NCBI GenBank assembly: GCA_036001465.1
Contig: DASYUH010000032.1
Coordinates: forward strand, 124,001 to 188,000
Length of the DNA: 64,000 nt
Origin: Candidatus Polarisedimenticolia bacterium
GTDB taxonomy: Bacteria; Acidobacteriota; Polarisedimenticolia; Gp22-AA2
Direction: 5' to 3'
Shown here: positions 34,828 to 42,690 of the stretch, piece by piece
Numbering within the stretch: the first letter of the stretch is position 1
Layout: each line of letters begins with the position of its first letter
Notes under the pieces: generated by a model
Seen by the model: the letters and a program-made list of their open reading frames with translations, nothing else
Database searches by the model: none
Told to the model about the DNA's origin: nothing
Program-made: the position numbers and the translations under genes

Positions 34828-35610
34828 CGAATCCGCGATCCGCGGCAATACGCCGCCGGGGCGGCCGAAATGCAGGACGGAATCGGCCGCCTCGCGCGGG
34901 TCCACGAAATTGCGCCGCGAGGCGCTGTAGTAGAGGCAGCCGATCTCCTCGGGGGGGCGCGATGCGACGAAACCCTCCACGGAGTCGAGCGCCTCGAGCC
35001 ACTCCTGCTTCAGCGACCGGAGGTCGATCGGCGTCGCCAGATCGAGGCGCGCCAGGTCCTCCTCGCGAACCCGCCCGCGCCTCCGCAGCAGGTCCAGGAG
35101 GGACAGCGGCGTGAAGCCGGGGTCCTTGCCGCACGCCGCCCAGCACAGGGCGCCCAGCGCCAGCACCCTGCGGTGCAGATGAACTGCGTCCAGAACGTCG
35201 CGGGCTTCGTCCCGACCGGCCAGCGCGAGGACCTTGTTGACGGCGAGATCGACGGGGTGGAGCACGAAACCGACCCGCTCGTCGCGTTGGGTCGGCATGA
35301 ACCGCCAGGCTGAGTCGCGAGCCCACTCGACCTTGGTGGCGTTCCCGCCCTGGCTTACGACGGCGCGGACGTAGCCGGCCTGATTGAGATCGACGTCGAC
35401 AGTGAACTTGTGACGCTCGAGCAGAGCGCGATCGGCGGCGAACGCCTCCGCGACGCGCGCCTCCGTGTCGTGAAAGTAGTCGAGATCGCGGCTGAAGCGC
35501 GTCGTGTTCGGCTCGATCAGAATCGCTGCCCCGCCTGCCAGGTACGAATCGAACGTCCGATTCCCGGACAGCAACCGGGCCACGACTGCCTGATAATCGG
35601 TCAGCGGCAC
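34825..35610 (-). CDS. AbiEii/AbiGii-type nucleotidyltransferase (toxin-like)
   Basis: A 261-residue cytoplasmic protein of the AbiEii-like nucleotidyltransferase group, whose members are toxins of type IV-like toxin-antitoxin or phage-abortive systems and transfer nucleotides to tRNA or protein. Key signs are YLAGGAAILIEPNTTRFSRD followed by LDYF, giving the GG and S-x-D-L-D nucleotidyltransferase core, and the later DLAVNKVLALAGRDEARD helix with Lys/Asp. It is open end to end. The start is GTG 35610, overlapping the last ten bases of the 88-codon upstream gene, so translation is probably coupled. It is intact amid gene remnants, which fits an addiction module. Toxicity is inference from family. 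Confidence 0.8.
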   Translation of the reverse strand: MPLTDYQAVVARLLSGNRTFDSYLAGGAAILIEPNTTRFSRDLDYFHDTEARVAEAFAADRALLERHKFTVDVDLNQAGYVRAVVSQGGNATKVEWARDSAWRFMPTQRDERVGFVLHPVDLAVNKVLALAGRDEARDVLDAVHLHRRVLALGALCWAACGKDPGFTPLSLLDLLRRRGRVREEDLARLDLATPIDLRSLKQEWLEALDSVEGFVASRPPEEIGCLYYSASRRNFVDPREAADSVLHFGRPGGVLPRIADS

Positions 35611-35867
35611 AGTCGGCTCGCCACTTCCCAGGCGTCACGGCCGCCGTGCCGGCGGAGCTGGTCGGCCACCCAGGCGACGTCGGACGGTCGGATCTCGTAG
35701 TCGGGATCGAACGACCAGAAGCACCTGGCGTGGAATCGCCGGTAGGCTCGGCGCGCTTCACGCACGCGGACCATTTGCCGGGCCATGCCGGGATCCAGAA
35801 CCCGGCGGCTCTTTCGGCCGCCCCGCCGTCCGATCTCCGAGAGATAGTCCCTTACCTTGCGTTCCAT
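35601..35867 (-). CDS. Small partner protein of the AbiEii-like gene (putative antitoxin)
   Basis: An 88-residue basic protein: IGRRGGRKSRRVLDPGMARQ then REARRAYRRFHARCFWSFDP and DVAWVADQLRRHGGRDAWEV. Similar small proteins often precede AbiEii-type nucleotidyltransferases, but they are not the classical AbiEi fold and I cannot name a Pfam family. The Arg/Gly-rich N terminus could bind DNA. It is first in the operon, overlaps the nucleotidyltransferase by ten bases, and lies a few bases downstream of a promoter filled with two inverted repeats, as expected of an autoregulating antitoxin. The antitoxin role is inferred from order and promoter layout. Confidence 0.68.
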   Translation of the reverse strand: MERKVRDYLSEIGRRGGRKSRRVLDPGMARQMVRVREARRAYRRFHARCFWSFDPDYEIRPSDVAWVADQLRRHGGRDAWEVASRLCR

Positions 35868-35869
35868 GG

Positions 35870-35905
35870 CTATGTAATCATAGTCGGCTTACGATGTAAG
35901 TGCAA
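35870..35905 (-). promoter_or_regulatory. Promoter with two overlapping inverted repeats for the AbiEii-like pair
   Basis: On the minus strand TTGCAC (35905-35900) and TATGAT (35882-35877) are exactly 17 bp apart. The -10 matches five of six consensus bases, the -35 only three. A perfect inverted repeat CTTAC-GAT-GTAAG (35888-35900) fills the spacer, and a second, CTATG-TAAT-CATAG (35870-35883), covers the -10. The -10 ends nine bases before the ATG at 35867, so the transcript would be leaderless or nearly so. The layout fits repression by the operon's own product. Confidence 0.6.
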
Positions 35906-36027
35906 TATCCAAAAATGAATTCGGCGACATAATGCCTCCAGCATTGGGAGGGTCCTAACGTGGTACGGGCGAGCCGCAGTCCTGCACGCGTTGACCACCA
36001 GCGCCTCTCGGCGCCGCGGCCGCGGGC

Positions 36028-36372
36028 TCAGCGCTTCCCTTTGCTCAGACGCAGGAGGGTCACGGCGATCCGCTAAGCCTGGCTCGGAAGCGTCCTGAGG
36101 TCGGCGGTCTCGTTCGGGTGTGACCGCCGTCCCCCATCAGGCCGATGCCGTCGAGCGCCATGTCCACGAGCCCCTCGGTGAACGAGACGTCCGCCCGCTC
36201 GGTGGCGTCGATGAGATCCCGCCGGGCGAGAGTCAGGGGCGCGCCCGAGTCCTCCTCGTCTCCAATCAGAATCGCCACGAGCGACAGCCGGTCGAGGGCC
36301 CCCGCCCCGCGCAGGGTCTGGAGGGCCAGGAGCATCACCACGTCCCCCTTCATGTCGATGATGCCCGCCCGA
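36028..36372 (-). pseudogene. Decayed M20-type peptidase gene
   Basis: Remnant of a zinc carboxypeptidase/acetylornithine-deacetylase-like gene. The first block AGIIDMKGDVVMLLALQTLR, GALDRLSLVAILIGDEEDSG and RRDLIDATERADV carries metal-site residues (Asp, Glu-Glu-Asp). It then jumps directly to the C-terminal block FTEGLVDMALDGIGLMGDGG, a frameshift follows at about 36115, then NETADLRTLPSQA, an in-frame TAG (36075-36073) where relatives have Lys, and RIAVTLLRLSKGKR with the natural TGA at 36030-36028. Lesions are therefore a missing 5' half, an internal deletion, a frameshift and a nonsense codon. Its 5' edge is fused to the hydrogenase-like small subunit gene. Confidence 0.75.
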
Positions 36373-37114
36373 GCAGTCGCGGCAGCCCGTCCAGTATGCC
36401 GAGCGGGTGTGGCGGGCAGCCGGGGACGAACAGATCGACCGGAACGACCCCCGCGGCACCGTCGAGCTGCTCCGGATGGCCGGCGTACGGCCCGCCGGAG
36501 ATGGCGCAGGCCCCGACGGCGATCACCAGGCGCGGCCCAGGGACGGCCTCCCAGGTCTTGCGCAGGGCGTGCTCCATGTTGCGGGTGACCGGGCCGGTGA
36601 TGAGCAGGCCGTCGGCGTGGCGCGGCGAGGCGACGAACTGGATGCCGAAGCGGCCGAGATCGAAGACGATCGTGTTCAGGACGTTGACCTCGACCTCGCA
36701 CCCGTTGCAGCCGCCGGCGCTGACCACGCGCAGACGGAGGGACCTGCCGAAGAGCCGCCGCGACTCGTCGCCGAGCGCCGCCGCCAGCCGCGGGCCGTCG
36801 CCGCCGAGGACGAGATCGTCGCGGCGGCGCGCCGCCATCCGGGGATCGTTGGTGAAGCGCACCGCGCCGTCCGGGCAGGCAGCCTCGCACTCGCCGCAGA
36901 ACAGGCAGCGGCCGAGATCCAGCCGCAGCCCCTCGGGGCCGCTGGAGAGCGCCCCCGTGGGGCACGCGGCGACGCACTCCGCGCATCCCGAACGGCATTT
37001 CTCCGGCTGCAGGACCGGCAGCCCGCGCAGCCGCTCGGGGAGCGCCGGAAGCGGGCCCGGATACGGGACCGTGCGGTGCCCCTGGCGCGCGCGCACCAGC
37101 CACGATTTCAGCAT
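36350..37114 (-). CDS. Group 4 hydrogenase-like/NuoB-like small subunit with 2[4Fe-4S] ferredoxin domain (HyfI-like)
   Basis: A 254-residue electron-transfer subunit. Residues 35-95 hold two ferredoxin clusters (CRSGCAECVAACP and CLFCGECEAACP). Residues about 125-245 form the NuoB/HycG-like domain with all four cluster ligands: GGCNGCEVEVN, VGACAISGGPY and PGCPPHPLGIL. In group-4 hydrogenases and related Ehr complexes this subunit passes electrons to or from the large subunit. The last codons (after LPRLLGRA) run into the neighbouring M20 remnant in another frame, so the native C terminus has been replaced by a few foreign residues. It starts 22 bases after the large-subunit stop. Without membrane subunits nearby it may be non-functional. 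Confidence 0.82.
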   Translation of the reverse strand: MLKSWLVRARQGHRTVPYPGPLPALPERLRGLPVLQPEKCRSGCAECVAACPTGALSSGPEGLRLDLGRCLFCGECEAACPDGAVRFTNDPRMAARRRDDLVLGGDGPRLAAALGDESRRLFGRSLRLRVVSAGGCNGCEVEVNVLNTIVFDLGRFGIQFVASPRHADGLLITGPVTRNMEHALRKTWEAVPGPRLVIAVGACAISGGPYAGHPEQLDGAAGVVPVDLFVPGCPPHPLGILDGLPRLLGRASST

Positions 37115-37136
37115 GCCGGGCCGCCGGCGCCGCGGC

Positions 37137-38609
37137 TCACAGGTCGTGACCGCAGCAGGAGAGATTGAAGCTCTTGTTGCACAGCGGAAAATCGGAGATC
37201 GGCTGATCGCGCATCGCCGCGGCGAGACCGCTCCAGTTGTGGAACGAGGGATCGACGACCTTGTAGAGGCGGAACCGGCCGGTGTCGTCCGTGAGGGCGG
37301 TGTGGCAGATCTCCCCGCGCCATCCCTCGACGAGCGACACCGCGAGACTCCCGGGGGCGAGGCCGGCGGCCGCGGTGCGGATCGGGCCCGGCGGAAGAGC
37401 CGCCAGGCGCGCGCACAGCCAGGCGATGGAGCGCTGGACTTCGAGCCATCGCACCCAGGCCCGCGCCCGGACGTCGCCGGAGGCGGCCGCGGCGATCTCG
37501 ATCGGATGCTCGCGCCAGATTCCGGACGGGAACGAGGTCCGCGCGTCTCGTCCGATCCCGCAGGCGCGCGCCGCCGGGCCGACCAGCCCGAGCGCCTCGC
37601 AGGTCCCGGGGCCGACGGCGCCGGTCTCCTCGAAGCGCGCCCGCACGGTCGCGGTGCCCCACAGAAGCGACGTGGCGTCGGCGGCCTCGTCGAGAGCCGT
37701 GAGGGCCAAGGGTATCAGTGCCGCCGCCTGCTCCGCGCCCAGGTCGAAGGCCACCCCGCCGGGCCGCACCAGCCCGCGGCCGAGCCGGCTGCCGCACAGT
37801 TCCGCCGTCAGGTTCAGGAAATCCCCGCGCAGCCGTCCGCAGAACGCCGCCGCCGGCAGGTAGCCCACGTCCCCCGCCAGCGCCCCGAGGTCTCCCACGT
37901 GGTTGGTCGCGCGCTCGAGCTCGAGCGCCACGCCGCGCAGCGCCTCGGCGCGCGGCGGCGGAGAGGAACCCGACAGCGCCTCGACGACAAGGGAGTAGGC
38001 CCAGGCGTGACCGATGGACGTGTCCCCGGCCAGCGTCTCGATGAGGTGGATCGTGCGCGCGTCGGGCCCGCCGGCGAGCGCCCGCTCGACGCCGCGATGC
38101 TGGTAGCCGAGGGCGATCTCGAGGAACAGCACGCGCTCTCCGTGGCACTGGAAACGAAAGTGTCCCGGCTCGATGATCCCGGCGTGCACCGGGCCGACCG
38201 CGACTTCGTGGACCTCGTCGCCGTCCACCCTGAAGAAGTCCGGCGTGCCCGGAGCCGCCCCTGCCCCGAGGAACCGGACCGGCTTGAGCCAGGGGTGCCC
38301 CTCCGGGACGACGGCAAAACGCTCGGCGATCTCCCGCTCGAAGAGGTGCGCCTGCGGGCACTCGGGGGTGAGCGCCCGGTAGCCGCCGCGGATCGGCTCC
38401 GAGCGGGCCGCCGAGAGACGATGGTCGCGATCGCTCCCGAGGATCGCCAGGAGACCGGTCCCGTCGCCGTCGGGGAAGCCCGGCAGGGACAGAATCCTCT
38501 GGCCCGATCCGACGGCGTCGAGGACGACGCGCCGGAACCGATCGACGGGCAGCGGGGGCACATCGGCCAGCGGCAGCGTCCCCGAGGGCGGGATCGCGGT
38601 CACGGACAT
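37137..38609 (-). CDS. NuoC/NuoD-fused large subunit of an energy-converting hydrogenase-related complex (HyfG/HycE-like)
   Basis: A 490-residue protein with an N-terminal NuoC-like part (ECPQAHLFEREIAERFAVVP) and a NuoD-like part (FLEIALGYQHRGVERALAGG, LELERATNHVGDLGALAGDV, LVEGWRGEICHTALTDDTGR, then DPSFHNWSGLAAAM). True NiFe hydrogenases bind the metal with two Cys-x-x-Cys motifs. Here the first site reads TLAGDTSIGHAW with no Cys, and the last reads FPLCNKSFNLSCCGHDL, so the NiFe centre is absent. This resembles the HycE-like protein of the mycobacterial Rv0081-Rv0087 cluster and other Ehr complexes. GGGAGG precedes ATG 38609 by six bases. The upstream membrane-arm genes of such operons are missing. 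Confidence 0.82.
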   Translation of the reverse strand: MSVTAIPPSGTLPLADVPPLPVDRFRRVVLDAVGSGQRILSLPGFPDGDGTGLLAILGSDRDHRLSAARSEPIRGGYRALTPECPQAHLFEREIAERFAVVPEGHPWLKPVRFLGAGAAPGTPDFFRVDGDEVHEVAVGPVHAGIIEPGHFRFQCHGERVLFLEIALGYQHRGVERALAGGPDARTIHLIETLAGDTSIGHAWAYSLVVEALSGSSPPPRAEALRGVALELERATNHVGDLGALAGDVGYLPAAAFCGRLRGDFLNLTAELCGSRLGRGLVRPGGVAFDLGAEQAAALIPLALTALDEAADATSLLWGTATVRARFEETGAVGPGTCEALGLVGPAARACGIGRDARTSFPSGIWREHPIEIAAAASGDVRARAWVRWLEVQRSIAWLCARLAALPPGPIRTAAAGLAPGSLAVSLVEGWRGEICHTALTDDTGRFRLYKVVDPSFHNWSGLAAAMRDQPISDFPLCNKSFNLSCCGHDL

Positions 38610-38931
38610 CGCGCGCCTCCCATCAGGCCCCTCCGACCAGAAGCGCCGCCTCGCGCAGCAGGGCGTCCCGACCATCTACCGGGACGATCTGCAGGCGCGC
38701 TGAGATAGGGATGGTGGAGTCTCGCGCCCGGGGAATGATTCGAGCGTCTGGAACTTCATCGCGATGGCCGGTTCCTATATCGGGGTGAGGCCGGACTGAG
38801 CCCGAATGCACCTCCCGGTATCCCCGCCTCCCGAGTCCGTCTCGGGCGTTTTCCGCCCCGGAACCGAGGAATCGACCTGATACCTGGGCGACCCCGTCAC
38901 GGCGCATCCTTCACGCCGAGGAGGACGCCCC
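38610..38931. other. Intergenic region with a possible 3' remnant of an upstream operon gene
   Basis: These 322 bases separate the hydrogenase-like operon from the small secreted protein gene. Directly before the large-subunit start, the minus strand reads RLQIVPVDGRDALLREAALL and a TGA 11 codons before the ATG, in a position where hyf-type operons carry a membrane-subunit gene. The piece (about 38623-38706) is too short to identify. Upstream of it I see nothing coding. The right end carries GGAGG for the gene at 38932. Confidence 0.35.
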
Positions 38932-39438
38932 GTGATGAGAATGCGCAAGGGTTCAGGAAAACGAGTACTGGCATGGCTCGGCGCTCATGCACTTCTGTCG
39001 CTGATCTCGCTGTCGTGGGTGTCGGCGCAGGTGCCGCCGTTCAGCGCCGTCCCTTCGAGCGGGATGCGCGTCGAGGAGAACGATCTTTCGGTCGTCTATA
39101 CGGGGGTGTGGCTGCCGCAGCGCCGCTCCGACTTGAGCGGCGGCTCGATCGTGGAGTCCGCGTATCCGATGAGCACCGCCAGTCTCACCTTCAATGGCAC
39201 GGGAATCCGCTGGATCGGCTACACGGCGGTCTGGGGCGGGATCGCGGAGGTCTATATGGACGGCGCGCTGAGGGCGACGGTCGATACGTACGCTCCGTCG
39301 GAACAGGCCCAGGCCGTGATCTACACGGCCACCGGCCTCGCCGCAGGCGCTCACACGATCACCATCAGGGTCACGGGCACATGGAACCCTGACGGTACCA
39401 GCGCCTGGGTCGTCGTGGACGCCTTCGACGTGATGTAG
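38932..39438 (+). CDS. Small secreted beta-sandwich protein of unknown function
   Basis: A 168-residue exported protein with an N-terminal signal (LGAHALLSLISLSWVSAQ) and one beta-rich domain: SVVYTGVWLPQRRSDLSGG, STASLTFNGTGIRWIGYTAV, GIAEVYMDGALRATVDTYA and ATGLAAGAHTITIRVTGTWN. The same type of domain occurs as a repeat or C-terminal module in many secreted bacterial proteins and looks like a galactose-binding/jelly-roll fold that may bind polysaccharide. The GTG at 38932 is seven bases after GGAGG; the next codon, ATG 38935, is an equally acceptable start. The gene stands alone, convergent with the dehydratase. Confidence 0.75.
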   Translation: MMRMRKGSGKRVLAWLGAHALLSLISLSWVSAQVPPFSAVPSSGMRVEENDLSVVYTGVWLPQRRSDLSGGSIVESAYPMSTASLTFNGTGIRWIGYTAVWGGIAEVYMDGALRATVDTYAPSEQAQAVIYTATGLAAGAHTITIRVTGTWNPDGTSAWVVVDAFDVM

Positions 39439-39493
39439 ACAGCCGCCTCGACACTCCGTCAGAGCGAATCGGCCGTGGCGAGCTCGCGCGAGA

Positions 39494-40477
39494 TCAGGCC
39501 GTCGGCGCCTTCTCGCCCGCCCCGATCAGCTCCGCGAACTTGCCCAGGTCGATGTTGCCGCCGGAGACGATGGCGACGATCGGCCCCTGCCCGGCCTTCC
39601 CGGTCAGCGCGGCCGCGAGCGGCAGGGCGCCGGCTCCCTCGGAGATGACGCGCGTCTTTTCGGCCAAAAGGCGCATGGCGCGGCGGGTCGCGTCGAGGCT
39701 GACCACGATGGAGCCGTCGACGAGCGATGACATCCGCCGCCACATGCGCGGGAACATGCTCTTGCCGCCGGCGCCGTCGACGAACGAGGGCTCCCAGGCC
39801 TTGAACACCTGGGGGGAGCCGGCCGCGAACGACGCGGCCGCGGGGGCGGCGGTTTCCGGCTCGGCGCCCCAGATCCGCACCTCCGGCTTGAGCGCCTTGA
39901 CGGCGCTGGCGACGCCGGTGATGAGCCCGCCGCCGCCGATGGCGGCGATCACCGCCGCCGTGTCGGGGGCGTCCTCCAGGATCTCGAGGCCCATGGTCGC
40001 GTGCCCGGCAATGAAATCGTGGTCGTCGAAGGGATGCACGAAGGTCCCCTCGACTCCGGGGTAAGCCCGCTCGTCGAGCGCCTGCCACGCGACCTCGTAC
40101 GGCACCAGCACGAGGCGCGCGCCGAGCGCTCTCATCCGCTCGATCTTCGCGGCGGGGGCGGTCTCGATGGCGACGACCGTGCACGGTACGCCGGCCTGCC
40201 GCGCCGCGTAGGCGACCCCCTGTCCGGCGTTGCCGGCGCTGATGGTCCAGACGCCCTTCCTCCGCTCGGACTCCGGGAGCATCGCCACGGCATTGGCCGC
40301 CCCGCGCAGCTTGTAGGCATTGATCGGCTGGAGGTTCTCGAGCTTCAGCCGGATGTCGGGCTGCCCCGGCCCCAGCTCCAGACGTAGAAGTGGAGTGCGG
40401 ACGATCGTCCTGGCGATGCGCTCGCGCGCCTGGCGGATCTCGTCGAGCGCGATGGGACGGACTTCAGGAATCAGCAT
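39494..40477 (-). CDS. PLP-dependent threonine dehydratase/serine racemase-like enzyme
   Basis: A 327-residue fold-type II PLP enzyme. The lysine motif is KLENLQPINAYKLRGAANAV (the second Lys forms the Schiff base), followed by TISAGNAGQGVAYAARQAG, the glycine loop VIAAIGGGGLITGVASAV that holds the PLP phosphate, and GPIVAIVSGGNIDLGKF near the end. It lacks the C-terminal ACT-like domain of biosynthetic IlvA, so a catabolic threonine/serine dehydratase or serine racemase is likely. Family substitution of the usual Ser-Phe-Lys by Ala-Tyr-Lys may alter specificity. It starts at ATG 40477. A threonine aldolase is encoded at 17737-18786, but not in the same operon. Confidence 0.88.
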   Translation of the reverse strand: MLIPEVRPIALDEIRQARERIARTIVRTPLLRLELGPGQPDIRLKLENLQPINAYKLRGAANAVAMLPESERRKGVWTISAGNAGQGVAYAARQAGVPCTVVAIETAPAAKIERMRALGARLVLVPYEVAWQALDERAYPGVEGTFVHPFDDHDFIAGHATMGLEILEDAPDTAAVIAAIGGGGLITGVASAVKALKPEVRIWGAEPETAAPAAASFAAGSPQVFKAWEPSFVDGAGGKSMFPRMWRRMSSLVDGSIVVSLDATRRAMRLLAEKTRVISEGAGALPLAAALTGKAGQGPIVAIVSGGNIDLGKFAELIGAGEKAPTA

Positions 40478-40574
40478 GTGTGGCTCCCGGGTTCGCTCGT
40501 GCGTCCCTTATCCTACCTTGTGCGTCACCGCCAAGCGAGGCTGTCTTACACTGTCAGTCTCCGCCGCCGGGCGG

Positions 40575-42620
40575 TCAGCGGAGCGGCGCGCCCGGCGCCG
40601 GGCCGGTCGAAGGCCCCCGGCGCGCGCTGGCCAGGAGCGCGGCGAACGCCGGATCACTCCGATAGCGGTCGAAGTCCTCGACCTCTCCGATCCAATCCCT
40701 GGTCTTCTCGTCCTTCGCCAGCGAGGCCTCCAGCAGGGCGAACGCCTCGGCCCTCCGGCCGGAGCGCGCCTCGACGCGGGCGAGGCAGAAATCAAACCAC
40801 GCAAGGCCGGGGAACTCCTTTCGGGCGGCGAGTGCCGCCTGCCGCGCCGCGTCGAGATCGCCCCCCCGGATCAACGACACGACATGGGGGGAACGCACCT
40901 CGAACCTGTCGGGGAGGATCGCGGCCAGCCTGCCGAACTCCCGTGCCGCCTCGAGATACTTCTCCTGCCGGAACATCGACTCGGCGAGGTCGATGCGCGC
41001 CTCGTTCAGATCGGGAGCGATCCGCACCGCCTCGCGCGCCTCCCGCTCGGCCTCCTCCGGCCGTCCGAGGCGCAGCAGAATGCTGGCGGCGTTGACCCGC
41101 GGCTTGACGAACTGGGGGTCAGACTGGAAAGCCTTGCGGTAGTGGGACAGCGCCTCCTCGAGCGCCTCCCTGTCGTCCCGGACCAGCATCAGCGCCGCCG
41201 CGGTGTAGGCCTGCAACTGGGGGCTGCGGTCGTCGATGGCGAGAGCGCGTCGCAGGCTCTTCAAGGCGGTCGCCGCGTCGCCGAGGTCGAGCCGGGTGAG
41301 CCCGAGATTGAAATGCGCCAGAGCATAGTTCGGGAAGCGCCGGGTCCAGGCCCTGAACAGAGGCTCTTCGGCCCGCCAGATCAACGCCTCCCGGGCGGCG
41401 GCGAGGCCGAGAACGACGACGACCGCGCCGGCGACCCATCCGCGTATCGGGATCCTCGCCGCACGGCCGTGTGCCGACGGCTCCGATCCGGCTCGTGCCC
41501 GGCTCACGGTCCGCTCGGCGATCTCGCCAGTGACCAAGCACAGGCCGATGAGCGGTAGGTACAGGAAGTTCTGGGCGTAGAGCGAGTTGATCGGCCGGAG
41601 CAGGTTGGAGGCGGGCAGGAAGCTCCCGAGGGCGAACGCCGCCGGCAGCGCCAGCCGATCGCGCCGCCACCAGAGGACGAGCACCGCGGCGACCCAGACG
41701 AGCAAGGCCGTGGCCGCCAGCACCACTCCCGCCGTCACCTGCGGCGGGGAGGCGCTCGGGGCGTAGTCGTGCGGATCGGCGAACCGGAGCGGGAACACCA
41801 AATAGAGCACGTAGCGCCCGCTCAGCGCGAGCGCCGCGATCACGCGCGACGACCAGGGCATCCCGGCGAGCGGGTTGACCAGCTGCTCGATCGACGGCAG
41901 GCCGATGCCGTTGATCCGGCGCGCCACAAGGTAAATGCCGAGAGCGCCGACCGAGGCGGCAAGGCCGAGACAGCGGACCGACCGCGGCGGCGGCGCCCGG
42001 CCCTCGATCCGCGACACGGGAGGCCGCAGCACCGCCATGACCACGATCCCAAGGAAGGCGGCCGCCGATTCCTTGCAGAGCAGCGCTCCGAGGAAGCACG
42101 CTCCGGTCAGCAGCATCCCTCCCCGCTGCCAGCCGCCATCCCGCGTCGTCCAGGCGATCCAGGCGAGGAGGATGAAGATCGCCGGGAGCAGGTCGACCCG
42201 CGCCACCACCGAGCCGACCGGCCAGGCGCCGACCGGGTGGACCGCGAACAGGGCGGCGGAGAGACCCGCGGCGAAGCCCGAAAGAGGCAGCCGCCGTGCC
42301 AGCAGGAGCACGAGAGCGGCGTTGCCGGCGTGCAGCAGGACGTTGAAGGCGTGGAATCCCGCCGGCCCCCATCCGAAGAGGCGGCCGTTGAGGGCCAGGG
42401 AGGCGACGACGATCGGACGATAGAAGCCGGCGCCGAACGGCGTGCCGTACCAGAAATGATGCGTGAAGGCGGTCAGGGCGCTCCAAGGTTCCAGAAGGAA
42501 CCGGTTCTGGACCACGAGCCACTGGTCGTCGAAGACGAAGCCGAAGGAGAGGGTGTGAACGTACACCGCCGCCGCCAGTAGCGCTACGGCGGCGTAGGGA
42601 ACCCAGCGGGGCTCGCGCAT
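40575..42620 (-). CDS. TMTC-like polytopic membrane protein with C-terminal TPR repeats
   Basis: A 681-residue protein. Residues 1-440 contain about ten helices with a GT-C glycosyltransferase pattern: the first loop has FVFDDQWLVVQN with a paired Asp typical of the lipid-phosphosugar-using catalytic site, then FYRPIVVASLALN and VARVDLLPAIFILLAW. Residues 440-670 are tetratricopeptide repeats (YALAHFNLGLTRLDLGDAAT, PQFVKPRVNAASILLRLGRP). This resembles TMTC O-mannosyltransferase-like proteins of animals and bacteria. It may glycosylate exported proteins, with the TPR part on the outer face, which is inference from family. It ends 97 bases before the dehydratase start and could be co-transcribed with it. 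Confidence 0.85.
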   Translation of the reverse strand: MREPRWVPYAAVALLAAAVYVHTLSFGFVFDDQWLVVQNRFLLEPWSALTAFTHHFWYGTPFGAGFYRPIVVASLALNGRLFGWGPAGFHAFNVLLHAGNAALVLLLARRLPLSGFAAGLSAALFAVHPVGAWPVGSVVARVDLLPAIFILLAWIAWTTRDGGWQRGGMLLTGACFLGALLCKESAAAFLGIVVMAVLRPPVSRIEGRAPPPRSVRCLGLAASVGALGIYLVARRINGIGLPSIEQLVNPLAGMPWSSRVIAALALSGRYVLYLVFPLRFADPHDYAPSASPPQVTAGVVLAATALLVWVAAVLVLWWRRDRLALPAAFALGSFLPASNLLRPINSLYAQNFLYLPLIGLCLVTGEIAERTVSRARAGSEPSAHGRAARIPIRGWVAGAVVVVLGLAAAREALIWRAEEPLFRAWTRRFPNYALAHFNLGLTRLDLGDAATALKSLRRALAIDDRSPQLQAYTAAALMLVRDDREALEEALSHYRKAFQSDPQFVKPRVNAASILLRLGRPEEAEREAREAVRIAPDLNEARIDLAESMFRQEKYLEAAREFGRLAAILPDRFEVRSPHVVSLIRGGDLDAARQAALAARKEFPGLAWFDFCLARVEARSGRRAEAFALLEASLAKDEKTRDWIGEVEDFDRYRSDPAFAALLASARRGPSTGPAPGAPLR

Positions 42621-42690
42621 AGCGCGCTGGAGTATATATGGCGCCGGCGGCTGAGGTATCGGACTTCAATACCTGCACGGAACCGTAAGC

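Noticed and set aside
37137-38609. Calling the large subunit a true NiFe hydrogenase or formate hydrogenlyase
   Set aside because: Both Cys-x-x-Cys metal motifs are absent, so a hydrogen-active site cannot be supported.
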